Shown here piece by piece: positions 13,501 to 25,821 of a stretch of DNA of 64,000 nt. The stretch comes from Isoetes taiwanensis (taxonomy: Eukaryota > Streptophyta > Lycopodiopsida > Isoetales > Isoetaceae), in NCBI GenBank assembly GCA_021234155.1, contig JAJEKV010000004.1, positions 2,311,248-2,375,247 on the forward strand, written 5' to 3'. Under the pieces are notes generated by a model, which was not told the DNA's origin, made no database searches, and saw only the letters and a list, made by a program, of their open reading frames with translations. The position numbers and the translations under genes were made by a program. The first letter of the stretch is position 1; every line of letters starts with the position of its first letter.

Positions 13501-16180
13501 CGAGATGTTTGACCTCATAAAATAAGTCGATAGCGAGTTTATCTATTTACGCTTTGCACAGTGCACTTAATAGTGAAGTTGAGCACAATGCTTGTCATTA
13601 CTAGATTGAGGCGTGCATTTGGTTTGGCGAGAATAGGTAGGTTCCCCAGTGCTCTTGATACCTCTTAAGTCTTTGTAACTCCATGCAAAGATATGTTTGA
13701 ATTATTGAAGAGTGAGAGCCGAGGAAAGCTTTTATAAGTTTTACAAGGGAGATGCTGACTAAGCTAGGATTGGTTGGTTGTCTCCTAATTCAATGACTTC
13801 AACCACGGAATTTGAATATGCGGGATAACCTCTGTATGCATGATGGTGTGAGCATGAGTTGAAATACCACGGTGGTTACGCACTTTCGAGGTAGAAAAAG
13901 AGGTGGTTGGTGGTGTCAATTGGGGTTGCTTCATATTAGGATTACATCAACAATATTTTTGAGGTGTCATCATCGGAAGATGTCAACATCTTTGAATCGG
14001 TGCAAGGCGTAAGATAAGGATCGACAAGGTAGCCCGCCAGTGTGGTCTTGATCAAGACTCATATGGCCCCAAGGATCAGCTTATACTACAGGGTAGGAAG
14101 ATAAAAGATAGCGACCAAATTTGCGGGGCTTGAACTTGATAAGTATTTTGAAGCACAAATGCGAGATTACTATGAGGAGAGTAGTAGTTGTTGTTCTACG
14201 GAGATGAGTTTACCGGTTCGAGAGATCCATCATGGCATTTAATGTCCATTAGTGATGACGGTTGATCAATAGCTGTGTAGTAGATGCTTTTACGCTTTGT
14301 GGCCGGAGAAAGGTCGTCCAACCGGCATTTCATAATCGCTGGGTCTCTTGACTTTCAAAAGAAGTTATGGCCGCACTCCAGGGCGGAGTCATTTTATGCA
14401 GTGCAGCTCCTCTCCTTTGGCCCCGTGGCGTGGACTTACCGTGTGGCACCGGCCAGAGAGGTGAATTACGCTACGGCCTTGACGCAGTCCACGCCAATTT
14501 CTGCCACTGGTGGAACTTGGAATAGTCTTACATTGCACGGTGAGCATGGAATAACAGTCTTAGGTAAGATCTTAGGTAAACAAATTACGCGTGTAATTCA
14601 TGCATTACTCAAGATGCAAGTAGAATGTAATATTTGTTGTCAAATGATATAAGAAAAGCTACATGTGCATAGTAGTGGAGTACCTATAACAATGTTTGAT
14701 TGATCAATTCATATATGTAGTGAAAAGAATTTGTGATGATAAATTGAAAAGCATTCATCATGTCACTTTATGTCTATTAAGAAATGAAATAATTTAGCAA
14801 AGGCAGTCCCATTGACTGGCCCCAATCTACAGGGAAGCGAGTCTATAAAATTACATTCAAATGTCTTTCTTAGGTATAACGATGCTCAGAACTCATAGTC
14901 TGTTGGGTATAGAGATGCGATGGAATGGTGTGAGAGATGGAACGCATTAGAAAGAGAACAAGATTGTGATCACGGATGTTGGCATTGAATTGAATCCAAA
15001 CAAAAGTTGTATTGGGTCGGATATGTAGAAACAAGGGACAAGTTTACATTTTACAAAACTGAGAAGTTAATCCATGTTAGTCTACTCGACCCCGAGGATT
15101 ACATTGGTCCCATATTTCCAAAGAGGCGAGAAAAGAGTTATAGCAAAATACTGAGAACTAGCTCTCACAACTTGAAGGTTGGCCCGGGCGTTAGCGCATA
15201 TTCCCGAGAGAATCGATTTGTACACACTATACAGCTTCGGTGAGGTTGAGGATGAATCTCATGTTTTTGCTTATACGTAGCTGCTATCAAAGGAGTGGAG
15301 AAACACCATATTGAAACTCAAGCTCAAACTTTTTTTAAACATGCGAAATTGATCCTAATAGATTGGGGGATTTCTTAGTGGAAGTTGATAATCATAGACA
15401 ACTTCTATTGGAAGTAAAATGAATTCATTGTATTTCTTCATGGCCCATTAAGGGTCTCAAAAACATGATTAATAAATTCATTTATTTATTTATTATATTT
15501 TATTAAGAAATGAAATAATCTAAGCAAAAAAGGCAGTGCACATTATGCACTAGCACCTCTGAAGTGATAACCAACACACCAAAGGCCGAGGGTCCTTGAG
15601 AATCCATACCCCACCGAGACCATATCAATTCCTCTCCCAACCCTGGGAATACTTGCCCTCAAGCATGCTGGAACCACCTGGTGGTACTTACGAGAATTGA
15701 ACCTTAGCTACGTGATGCAAATGTTTGCATGTCACTAGCACCTCTGGTGATAACCAACTTTGAGGCGGATCCTTAGAGTGAGCCCCAACATCTCTGAGGC
15801 TTTTATCTCATACCCCGAGGGCTTTTCGAGACCATATCAATTCCTCCTCACCTCCCTCGAGATGCTTGCCCTCAAGCGCTAGTAGACACTCAAAAAATCA
15901 TTATTCAATGGGCCCCAACCTTTCCAAGGCTTTATCCCATGCGGAAACCCGGACCATATCCCGATGCCATTTGACATTTAGTAATGCGGCGATCCCTTAA
16001 AAACTACATGTTCAAATGTCTTTTTTGGGCATAACAATATCGGATTATAGCATTGGTTTGAACACTTTTTTTACCCTTGAGTATATGTTGTTGTTGTAAA
16101 TCTCTGAGATCGAGGAAGAACCCGCATTTATTGTAGCATTTCATCAAACTAATTGTGTAATGCGGATATCATACACTTGG
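13501..16180. other. No confident gene; possible further retroelement debris
   Basis: Adjacent to the gypsy RT remnant and possibly part of the same dead element, but no gag or protease motif could be read. A more GC-rich 240-bp patch at about 14,290-14,530 carries a 122-codon open frame on the plus strand with no recognisable domain. Fragments of the 16-kb repeat family (TTAAGAAATGAAATAAT...AAGGCAGT, then CATTCAAATGTCTTT) are at about 14,775-14,880, 15,500-15,540 and 15,990-16,060. The sequence GCACCTCTG..TGATAACCAAC is repeated at 15,550 and 15,737. Confidence 0.4.
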
Positions 16181-16184
16181 CAGG

Positions 16185-16632
16185 TACTTGCAAAAAAGTA
16201 ATGCATTAATGTGCATGCATAGATACTTGCCTCATGTATTTCAGAAAATAGAGTTTCAGGATAAAGCATCATTGGAATCAGCGTACATAAGCATTTTGTG
16301 CAATCCCTTTGGAATATAAACATCATCATGTCCACTTTATGCCTATTAAGAAATGAAATAATTTAAGCAAATACAGATGCCATTAATATTTAATGTGCAG
16401 ACTTAATAGTTCTTACCTGCAAAAAAGCAATGCATTAATGTGCATGCATAGATACTACTTGCCTCATGTATTTGAAAGAATAGAGTTTCAGGATAAAGCA
16501 TCATTGACACCAGCATACCTAAGCATTTTGTGCAATCCCTTTTGAATATAAACATCATCACGTCCACTTTATGTCTATTAAGAAATGAAGTAATTTAAGC
16601 AAAGACAGATGCCATTAACATTTAATGTGCAG
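16185..16632. repeat. Tandem duplication, unit about 229 bp
   Basis: Copies at about 16,185-16,400 and 16,414-16,632 both read CAAAAAAG.AATGCATTAATG, TGCATGCATAGATACT, GAGTTTCAGGATAAAGCATC, ATAAGCATTTTGTGCAATCC-type, AATATAAACATCATCA, TTAAGAAATGAA.TAATTTAAGC, and TTTAATGTGCAG. They are clearly younger than the 3-5 kb duplication. Related single fragments lie at 14.8, 15.5 and 16.0 kb. Confidence 0.85.
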
Positions 16633-16639
16633 AGCAGTC

Positions 16640-19600
16640 CATAAAACTACATCATTCAAATGTGTTTTTTGAGCATAACCATATCAGACTATAGCAATTC
16701 CTTTCATGCATATAATATCTAAGCATGGATGGGCTGCATGTACAGATCGCTAGCATGTAACCAAGAAATACATTCTTCTGAAATAGCCCTATCATGAATG
16801 CGCTTACCTTCTGAACAAATCCTAAAATAGGGTCATATATTGGCTGTAGATACCTCAACAAAACACGGTCACATATTTGGAACACCAGTGGCAAAAACTC
16901 AGAGATAATCCTCTCACTCAGAAATGAATATTTAAGCACAACTTTACAAGTATATCAGTACTTGTTTGATTAGAGTTCTTGTAGCGAGGGGCTTGGCAAA
17001 TTGATAGCAAAATCCATCATCTGACACAACCTTACAAGCATGTCCCGATTTTGTGTATGATTATGAGGTTCTTGGCATATCCATGCGAGAGAACCGATTG
17101 AGCAGAAAGTCCAATAGCCACACCACGTAACTGTTTGCTCTACATTTTCATTGAACACCCCAATCACAGTACTAATTCACATATAATCCATTATCCCATA
17201 AGTATACTGAATTCGATCATCAAAACATATTGTTTCTAGACCTTTTACGCTAGAAAGAAATGGTGAAGAAAGAAGAAACCCGACAAGTAGAAGACCAAGA
17301 TAGAATAAATGCCACTTTGCCAAAACTACGACCTTTGCCGTCATAAACTAGATTTTTCTAAATATGTTTCCACACTTTATAGGCATCTGACTTGCCTTTT
17401 AGTGTGTTTTTGATCAAAAGAAATAAGATAAGCATCCAAGAGATATGCGGTCTCACTTTTTTTGAAGCAAAGACATATTGTTTTAAAACAAAAGGGCAAC
17501 GTATTACCATATTAGTAGCTTCTTGAAAAATCGAGCTTGCCTAATATTTGCTTTAAGATCGGCTTCCTACAATGCTGATTCTTCCAAAAGCTTTTGCCGG
17601 AAATTTCTTGCTAGCGGGCAATGCAATTTGTATGCTTCAAGATAGAGCTGACAAATCCGTGGGCTTGAGAGGGCAGCCCCTTCCTTGGAGTCCAGCCCTG
17701 GCGCGTACTCGCGTGGCGCCAGAAAGCCATTCCCCCTCTCACACCACACCCAGTAGAGGCATCTTATTGTAGGAATGCAAAACAAGCGTAAGGTTGATCA
17801 TGAATATAAGAATGAGAGCGGGGCTTGAACACGAGGAAGACTAAGCAGAGATGCTTTCGGAGAAACACCACGAATACCTCAATAAAGCTATGAAGCTTCC
17901 ATGCTCGAGGAGCGGGATAATTTTAGACTATTCTGGAGAAGCTTAGTCACTCTTCACCACTATACAATGCGGTAAAGGCACATATCCTGCGGGTCATTCA
18001 TGATGGGTGTGAGATATGAACCACCCCAGTCCGGTGCCATTGCCGCACTAGAAATTGATGAGCCATTAGATCAAAATAAGGAATTGGTATCAAGTACCAA
18101 CAAAGGCATCTTTTAATCGCAGCGAATCATATATGATGTAAAAACGGAGTATCTTGGCGGGTACATTATAATATTTTCCACACCAAAGTGGATCAATCCT
18201 CTTGACACCCAAATAGTCCCACTTTGCATCACTACTATCAAACATAATAAAACAGAGTTTTGCCCAGCTACTTCTTTGGACGAGAAAGGGGGAGGAAGGC
18301 GTCTCAAAATGAGATAACCAAATCTGGGCAAGTCTCGGTAAAATACCAAGGGTACCGGAGGAGGGATAAGTTCCTAGAAACTACACCCAATAGGCTTCTT
18401 TGAATTCCACCTCAAACACAAGGAGAATACTAGAAAGCTTGAACTACATTCTAAGGCTTACGGTGGTAAATATATATCATCACAGGAGGCAATTGTTATT
18501 GGAGTGGCTCACATGGACACTGTCATCAAGATTGTCCGACAACTCATCCCTTACTTCATTCGAGACTTAACACACCGTAAAAAGCAAGCTATCTTTCCCT
18601 TTCTAGATACTAGATATTTCTTTACATAAACCAATCACTAAATCTTTGATATGAGAATTTTCAGCAGAATGGATGACTTGAGAAGCACCATCACACTGCC
18701 AGTAGAAACTACATTAGGACCGAGCTATACTGTTTGATGTAAATACCCATTAACTTCGCTCCCTTACTGTGATTGCCTTTTAGAGGAAAATCTACATCTT
18801 CAAGAACCACTAGAGCCATTGCAAGGCAAAAAGAACACAATGAAATTATTTACCTCCTTTTCGCGGCAACAGCTGAGGCATGTCTCCTTGGTGGTGGACT
18901 CAGCGCCATTTTGCGGCGCCTTGGATCTTTGTAACAATATGTCTTCTCCATTGCAGCTAAAAGTGGCCGAAATAAAACAAACCCAAAGTGACAAAGAGCT
19001 TTCAGAACAAGCTTTCCAAGGAACTACTGGTTATGTATGAGATTGAGGATCGTATACAACAGGCAACAATAAACGGGGTAGCAAACAAAGACACACCACA
19101 TTCATTAGAAGATCAAACTAGAGATCGACAGGCCAAAAGCAGATGGGAAGTGTGTGAAATCAGCAATAATATAAGTTCACTTTCAGAATGAGTGCCATCT
19201 AGGATGGAAAAGGTAAAAAAGAGCTATTTGGTCAACATAGATAATCCAGTGGACGATTATGAGCACCCATAATACGCAGAGCAACCACTTCTCAAAGAGG
19301 TTTCGCAGGGGAGAAATTAAATTGGCTCTGAAGCATGCCGAGGAGCCATTCTTTGACTAAATAGAAGCCAACACATTTCACTAAATAATGAAAGCGAGAA
19401 TGTTCCCTCTAAGCAGCAGCCCCACATAAGTAGCTAGTTCAATAAGAGCCCTTGATAGAACCCTATAATGAAAAGATCCACAATGAAAGTTAATGGGTGC
19501 AGAAGGAGAATATTTCTAAAATATCTTGACCAAATAAATTCGATCCAACAGTGAGAATGAAAATTGATGACATATACTTTCAAAATCGCTACTAGGCCAA

Positions 19601-20200
19601 GAGATTCTGAGATGCGCTCTTGGGCACTGCTTTGCATCTTGCTCGATATTCAAAATGGATGTGGTGTGTCTTCATTTAGTCCTACGTTGTTGCAAATGAT
19701 GTTGCAGAAACTTATAACTATTCTTTCAGGTGTTTCTGAACCTGCATGACTTAAAAAAGGCCATAAAATATTGTAAAGGATCTAATAAGACGCACCCAAC
19801 AACAATCAGGGCATAAACTTTTCTGATTGATCTTCAACACGGATATAATAAACCTACTCTAGATGAGATTACTTAGTATTTGAGGCTAATGCCTCATTTT
19901 GGAATATAAATATTTAAGATAAGGAGTTGATGGAATAAAAAGCAAAATAGGAAGAAAATATACTTACCAGCAATTAAGAATATCTTATGCGTTACTGCAT
20001 TGAATCTTGAAATCATACTTTTAATCGCCCTTTGTGAAGATATAGACATTTAGCACTTAGCTTTCGATTGGATTTAGAAGCTGGGTTTAATGGCGAGAGG
20101 TCTGGGGATTTAGGCTTCGCAACAAGTTTCATGATCTATATGCATCAAATCTCATCAATGATACAGTTGGAAGCAATGTACTTAGGAGCCATCAATCCTG
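16640..20200. other. No recognisable gene
   Basis: About 3.5 kb in which no domain could be recognised on either strand. A minus-strand stretch at about 18,110-18,350 reads as an uninterrupted 78-codon frame with a plausible globular composition but no family assignment. A GC-richer patch at about 17,640-17,760 is open in both directions and is not convincing. Confidence 0.4.
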
Positions 20201-20204
20201 ACGG

Positions 20205-20512
20205 CAAGCATATGAAGGAAGATGTAGTTTGAGTCAATTATCTAAGGCAATTACTAGTTAATTAAAGAGTTTCATAATATTTTTAAAACCACGGCCTTGG
20301 CATATGAAGGAAGATGTAGTTTGAGTCAGTATACAAAGGCGAGTTTTGCATAATATTTGTTAGAAGCTTTGATCAATAGCCAAAGATTCACTTGCTTCAA
20401 TCCGCGGTCAAAAGATTTTTTAGAGTTTCATAATATTTTTTCGAAGCTTTGATCTAATAGCCAAGATTCACTCGCTTCAATCCCACTACGGTCAAAGATT
20501 TTTAGAAGGGGA
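20205..20512. repeat. Short tandem repeats, about 75-92 bp
   Basis: CATATGAAGGAAGATGTAG followed by TTTGAGTCA occurs at 20,209 and 20,301. GAAGCTTTGATC.AATAGCCAA..ATTCAC.CGCTTCAATCC-type sequence followed by GGTCAAA occurs at about 20,363 and 20,437. GAGTTTCATAATATTTTT occurs between them more than once. Confidence 0.7.
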
Positions 20513-20655
20513 AGAAATAGCCGAGAGAAAGGGGAGGAGGAAAGGGGAGAAAGGGGAAGGGCAAAGGGGGAAAAAGGAAATGGATAAAAGAGGGGGAAAG
20601 AGAGAAAAGAGAAAACGGAAAGGAGGGAAATGTAAAAGGAAAAGGAAAAAATGGC
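20513..20655. repeat. Polypurine tract of about 140 bp
   Basis: The plus strand is almost exclusively G and A, with many runs of three to five G (GGGG, GGGGG) separated by AAA/GA. The few interrupting C or T bases are scattered. The composition is unlike the flanks. The minus-strand open frame over it is only a serine/leucine/proline/phenylalanine low-complexity peptide and is not called. Confidence 0.85.
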
Positions 20656-20659
20656 TAAA

Positions 20660-21318
20660 AATTTAGGTCCCATACGGAATCACACGCCATAGCTGCCTTT
20701 GATAAGTCACATTCACTAGCATTTTGAAAGAACAAAAAATTTTGCTCTGTTGCAACTCATCTAACTGGAGGCATTTGATTCGGTTTTAGTTTGCAACGAT
20801 TGGAACCTCTACTCGTCTCTCTATTAAGCCCACTTCTGGAAGTGGTCTAAACCAGTGGGTAGATAGGGTGGGGATATCTCAAAGTCCAAAATTTCAGCCA
20901 AAAATCTTTAAGAAGCTGAGCCGCGATCCGGTATTTGCTGGCCAATTCTTCGCGTGATTTTTAGATTAAGTAGAACAAAAGGAAATGGTACGCATGGTAG
21001 CGTAGTTCTTTGCGTGATTGTGCGATTCATTTGGAAACAAAATAATTAATTAAAGATGAAATGAAATGGGGATTTCGTTTGACCCGAATTTTTCGCGGCG
21101 GCTGGGATCCCAAAAAGAAGGGTAAGAGGAGGTTAGCCCCACTCCCTCCGAGCGATTATGGGAAATAACCCCTCTGAAGAGTTTGGTACCTATGATACTG
21201 AAGAGGGTTGACTATAAACTCACCAAATTCGAGCAATTTATGTACGGTAGTTGATGCACAACGAATTACACTTTGGCAGACACGTATTTTTGAAAGGCCA
21301 TTCTTTGGCTGGGGAGGT
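20660..21318. other. No recognisable gene
   Basis: Unassigned sequence between the polypurine tract and the 5' LTR of the copia element. No domain or repeat was recognised. Confidence 0.4.
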
Positions 21319-21878
21319 ATCGACATTCAAGCTCTATCTAGATAATATTAGTTTAATGGTTGAATAGATGGCGTGGCAAGAAAATATAGAGAAAAAAAAG
21401 GAAGTGATTGAGATACTTGAGGTATAGCAGAGAGGAGTGGGGCCTATTGTGGCCGAACCTGACAAAATCGAGATCAAGCCGGACTTTTGGATCTAAATTT
21501 TGTAGCAAATCTTGGGAGAAAAAGCCGTGGGAGGCTGAAGATTATTGGGCATCTAGTGAGAATTAGAACATTGGGAGATTAGTGGTGTTGGCGATTTTTG
21601 GTGACCACACATTGTGGTAAGGTTTGGCGGATTAGCTGTAGAATCCGGCCCGGATGGCGTAGGCGATCCGGCAAATCTTTGTTGTTAGTAGGCTGTAGCG
21701 ATTAATGCTTCGGGGATAATTTAGCGGCATAGAATCATTGGAAAGGAGCGATTCATGTTTGTTCAAGAATTAGTGGGGAGTGAAGGCATAGGCATTTGAA
21801 GTCGATTCACAAACGATTAGTAGGAGCGAGGCGGTGTAGTGGTTTACTTACGGGTTCAAATCAGGGCACAAATTCTAC
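21319..21878 (+). repeat. Copia 5' LTR
   Basis: It matches 25,266-25,821 throughout: ATCGACATTC.AAGCTCTATC, TAGATAATATTAGTTT, GATGGCGTGGC, GGGAGATTAGTGGTGT, TTTTTGGTGACCAC, AAATCTTTGTTGTTA, GATTCATGTTTGTTCAAG, and CGGTGTAGTGGTTTACTTAC near the end. Terminal TG and CA are not preserved, so the ends are set by where similarity to the other copy begins and stops. Confidence 0.75.
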
Positions 21879-21900
21879 TTGTTAGTATGTCAGGCGAGTT
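21879..21900 (+). other. Possible primer-binding site, copia element
   Basis: Directly after the 5' LTR the sequence TTGTTAGTATGTCAGGCGAG resembles the initiator-Met tRNA primer site of plant LTR elements (TTGGTATCAGAGC) with small insertions. The position is right; the match is weak. Confidence 0.35.
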
Positions 21901-22499
21901 TGTTACAATTTGTAGCCATGGAAAGGGATTTTCTGTGATTCCTTTAACTATTGATTACAGGGGCGAGAAAGGGCTGTTATTGCTTGAAGAAGTTGATAAA
22001 AAATTAAAAAGGAATGCGAGACCCCTTGTGTACAAAATGAAGGAAATGGTAATTTACAGTTAAAAGGTTCTTGGAAAGTTGGAGTTCTTTCACAATGGTG
22101 AAGAAGCTGAGTTTGGAAAGCGTGCTATATACTCGGTATGTTGTTCAATTTTAATTTGATGCTTGAACTTAGTAGGCGAGGGTACAAAGTAAATTTTGAT
22201 GCATCTCGTTGTGAAATGGTGGAGTATGTCTTGAGAAAAATATATGCTAGGAGAAGGGGTAAACTATATTGCTTGGATGCTTTCCTTGTATTGGGAATAT
22301 TAGCTCTCTAGGGTATGGCATCGAGGTGTGTGCTCATGTGAGTATGGAACTATAAAAGTGTGAGCAAACATAGATTGGTAGGGTTTGCCTACCAACATAG
22401 ATGCAAGTGAACATAGAATATATGCCATGGGTGTATGCTTGGGAAGCAGAGACTAGAAACACACTTTTTAGGTCTGCGCATTACTAAAACAGGAATATT

Positions 22500-23280
22500 G
22501 AACTTGGGTGCATAGTGACTTGTGTGGTCCAATCGTGTTCAAAGTATGAGTGGCAAAACATACTTATGGCGTTTATAGATGATTTTCTCGGAGGGCAAAG
22601 TGTTATTTTAAAGAAATCAAAGGATCGAAGCATTCGGGCATTCCAATTATATCGTGAGCAGCGAGAGGCGTGGAAATTGAAGCAAAACTGGCATCTCAGT
22701 TAGGGGGAGAGTATAATATGCGGGGCATTCATGCGGTTTTATTAGAGTGAAAAGGGGGATCAGGCGTCAATTTACTTGTGACTACATACCCCACAACGAG
22801 CCTTGATATTCGCTGAGAGAAAAACAGAGCTCTCATGGATCTTGATAAGATCTATGTTAAAATATCTTGAGGGGTTACCTAACTATTTATAGGCGAGCGT
22901 CACGAGGGCTACATGTTACATCAGAGCAAGTTACCATCATCACGGTATTGAAGGAGAATTCACGAAGAGGTGTAGTCCTGAACAAAAGCGATCACAGCCA
23001 AGAGATTGCGAGCATATGGTTGTTTTAGCATATATGCATGTGCAGAGGAATTGCGATTCTGGATTAGGCGATGAAGCATAGGAAACTTATCTTGTTGGTT
23101 ATGAGGGCGAGGGGATCACGGTTGTATGATCCCAAAACTAGGAAAATATATGTAAGTCGAGGGCGTAGTGTTTGATGAAACTTCAGTTTTATAAAGATAG
23201 AGTTGTGAGACAAAGCTTGACACAAAAAGGGAAGAAAATCAACCTTGGGCTCCAATTGGTGGTTTTGAGGATGATGGCGA
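22500..23280 (+). pseudogene. Copia integrase remnant
   Basis: Read over several frames: DLCGPI (about 22,517) and FIDDF (about 22,573), the catalytic-core start of copia integrase (usually H-x-DLCGP...F-x-DDFS). Then comes a TPQ-type segment with AERK near 22,815, where intact elements read PQQNGVAERKN. RSMLKYLE..PNYL follows (about 22,850-22,890), then AYMHV and YLVGYEG..(K)G (about 23,030-23,120), matching the end of the integrase region (F-VGY---KGY). Frame changes are frequent, so no protein could be made. Confidence 0.8.
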
Positions 23281-23879
23281 TGACCTTAGAAAGGAAGAGC
23301 ATCGAGGAAGTTGTGCTGATCAAGAGGTAGAAGATAATGATATATAGAGGGAGCGGCGAGGGTGGAGTAAGCGAGCTAGAAGGTCGGGTATGGAATAAAC
23401 TTGGAAGAGCAAAGCTGAAGCGGGGAGTAGAGGATTAGAACACATGGGAGTGCGAGGCGTAGTCCATGGAAGAAACTTCGTTTGCATAGAAGTGATGCGA
23501 GAAAGATTGAAGCGGGGAAGTATCTTTGATACATCATTATATGGGAGGAAATAGGCATGGCGTAAATTTTCGAGGGGCCGAAGACCACCATCAAGATTTA
23601 GGGTATGAGTTAGGAAGCTGCGGAACGCGACCACCTTATTGTAAATATCATAGAGCCTAAAACATGATGGAAAATTTTGTCAACTCACGGTCACGGATAA
23701 GTGGGAGAAAAGGCTATGTGTGAAAGAGCACCGAGTCATTAGAACTACAGTACTTTCCCATGATCTTGCACCTCGTAGAAAGAAAAATGTGAGGTGGTGT
23801 AAGTGGTTTTCAAATTAAAGAAAGGAGGGCAGGACCCGGAAAGTTAAGAAGGTACAAAGCAAGACTTGTAGCTTTCGTG

Positions 23880-24340
23880 GTTTTACACAAAGTATGGTAA
23901 AGATTATCATGATACATTTTCTCCTATTGTCAAACTATTAACAAGTTCGAGAGCTTTAATTGCTTTAACTGATGGAGCATGATTTGGAACTTGATCCTTA
24001 TGGATGTAAAAAGCGCATTCCTAAATGGAATTTGGGCCGAAGAGATCTATAATAGACAGCAGTTGGTTTGAGGTGCAAGGTGACAAAAGTCGCAAAACTA
24101 AAAAGCGGTATATGGAAGCTAAGCGGCTGGCTAGACAATGGTATGTATGCATAAATGGATTTCCTATTATCTCAAGGATTAGAAGAGAATTAGAAAGTGA
24201 GGGTAATTTGTACATAAAGAAAGTAAATGGTAAGTGCATTCTTGACTTTTATATGTTGATGGTATGTTATGGCGCCAAATTGATAAAAGTATTTCAAATA
24301 GTTGCAAAGATATTTTGAAAACGAATTTCAAATGAAATGA
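23880..24340 (+). pseudogene. Copia reverse transcriptase remnant
   Basis: The clearest piece is LILMDVKSAFLNGIWAEEIY (about 23,990-24,050), the copia RT fingers/palm motif with the first catalytic Asp (usually QMDVK-AFLNG--EEIYM). It is preceded by a TF-PVVKL-type segment at about 23,918-23,940. Downstream, WYVCINGF (24,140) and GNLYIKKVNGKC (24,205) match the usual D-CLY-K---G--ILLYVDD region. The second Asp pair (YVDD) is degraded to FYMLMVCYGAKL. The remnant is nonfunctional. Confidence 0.85.
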
Positions 24341-24684
24341 CCTCGGTGGCATAGGAGTTTATAGAGCCCCGGAACAAGGTTTGGGGTGTTGATCTTATAC
24401 CACCAGGTCTTACGAGGGCATTAGGGAAGAATCTTGGATGTTTCTTTGCTGTGAGAATGTGGCAGAGTACCAACTCCTTTAGTGAGTTAACTAGAGGATA
24501 TGTGGAATATGTCTCACGTAGCGTAGAGCGTGAGAAAAGATGCAAAAAGAATACCATACGAGAGGAACTTGCTCGAGGTTTGCTATGTGGCGATACCACT
24601 AGGCAGTCAATTAGACTGCTGATAAATTTATTGAGTAGATATTTGAATAATCCGAGTGAGACATTGGATGCATAGAAGCTAAGC

Positions 24685-25215
24685 GTGTTCTTAGATATCA
24701 CGAAGGGTACATTGCGGCTTGGAATCTGTTATACTAGGAGTCATGACAAAATCCACGAGGGTGATGGGTTATGCGAGAAATTGGTGGCTATCTGAGATGC
24801 GGTGTTTGGGGCTTAGGCGGCGCAAATCACTTGGATATACATTGTAAACTCAATGGAGCGATTACATCTCATGGTGCCAGCAAGCAGAAGCGTATGGCGA
24901 TGTCAGTGGCGGTCACGAATATGTATCATCTCGCTGGCAGAGAAATGGATTTAGGCTGAGGCGATTATTAGATAGATGGGAAAAACAAAGCATACTTAGC
25001 GAAATTATATTGTGATAATAGAAGAAGTTGTATTGCCATTGCCAAAAAATCACATCTTACACTCAAGGGTGACATATTGATCTTTCATTATCATTACATG
25101 AGAGAAATAGTTGCGGTGAAGTTGACGCAATATATATCAGGGTAAACAACAATGGGATATTCTAACAAAAGCATTGAATGAAGCTAAACATACCGATTTA
25201 GGATAGACATTGTGG
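24685..25215 (+). pseudogene. Copia RNase H remnant
   Basis: It starts with RVLRYHEG (24,688; usually the R-LRYLKGT linker). Fragments of the RNase H fold follow: SKQKRMAMS near 24,880 (usually SKKQ--VALSS-EAEY). It ends with QWDILTKALNEAKHTD at about 25,147-25,195, matching the copia C-terminus (Q-ADI-TK-L). The 3' LTR follows within about 60 bp, as expected. Frames are broken throughout. Confidence 0.8.
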
Positions 25216-25265
25216 CATTCTGGCGGGGAAGGAAGATAAAGATCTTTGCGTCTTTGGAAATTGGC

Positions 25266-25821
25266 ATCGACATTCCAAGCTCTATCTAGATAATATTAGT
25301 TTTAATGGTTGGACCGATGGCGTGGCGAAAATAGAGAAAAAGGGAAATTAGGTGGGGTACTTGGTATAAACCGAGAGATGGGGCCTTGGCCGAACCACGG
25401 TAAAATGGATCAAACAGGGGAGCTTTGGGATGAACAGCACAAAATCTTTGAGGAAAAACGTGGGAGAACTCTGAAGGTGTTAGGCGTCCTAATTTGAGAA
25501 TTCGGTGGTGGGAGATTAGTGGTGTGGAATTTTTGGTGACCACCTGTTGTAGGTAGGTTTGGCGAGATTCTTGAAATGGGAAAATAAATGAGATTCGCCG
25601 TGAGTAGATCCAGCCAAATCTTTGTTGTTAATCCATACTTCTGAGTATACCTGGAATATTCGCCAGCATAAGAATAAATTAGAGAAAGAACGATTCATGT
25701 TGTTCAAGGAATTGAGTAGAATCGGCATAAACTGTTGAAGTCAATTCACAAGCGATTAGTAGGAAGCGAGAGGCGGTGTAGTGGTTTACTTACGGGGTTT
25801 AAATCCAGACGCAATTCTAAC
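25266..25821 (+). repeat. Copia 3' LTR
   Basis: Partner of 21,319-21,878, same orientation. It ends GCAATTCTAAC at about 25,821. The polypurine tract expected just upstream is not clean; GGCGGGGAAGGAAGATAAAG at about 25,222 is the best candidate. Confidence 0.75.

Larger units (their letters stand above)
21319..25821 (+). mobile_element. Decayed Ty1/copia LTR retrotransposon
   Basis: About 4.5 kb bounded by two related direct repeats (LTRs, about 0.56 kb each). Between them, on the plus strand, are remains of the copia polyprotein in the diagnostic order integrase, reverse transcriptase, RNase H. Copia places integrase before RT, whereas gypsy elements, including the one at 40-50 kb, place it after. 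Every domain is cut by frameshifts and stops, and the LTRs differ heavily, so this is an old, dead insertion. A target duplication was not identified and the outer ends are approximate to about 10 bp. Confidence 0.85.

Noticed and set aside
14284-14652. 122-codon plus-strand frame in a GC-richer patch
   Set aside because: No recognisable domain; the opposite strand is about as open, and it lies beside gypsy debris, so it is probably part of a dead element.
18113-18349. Possible hAT/BED-type transposase fragment on the minus strand
   Set aside because: Only a vague resemblance; no zinc-ligand spacing or RNase H-fold motif could be found.
20428-20673. 81-codon minus-strand frame rich in S, P, F and L
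   Set aside because: It is the translation of the polypurine tract complement and therefore low complexity.
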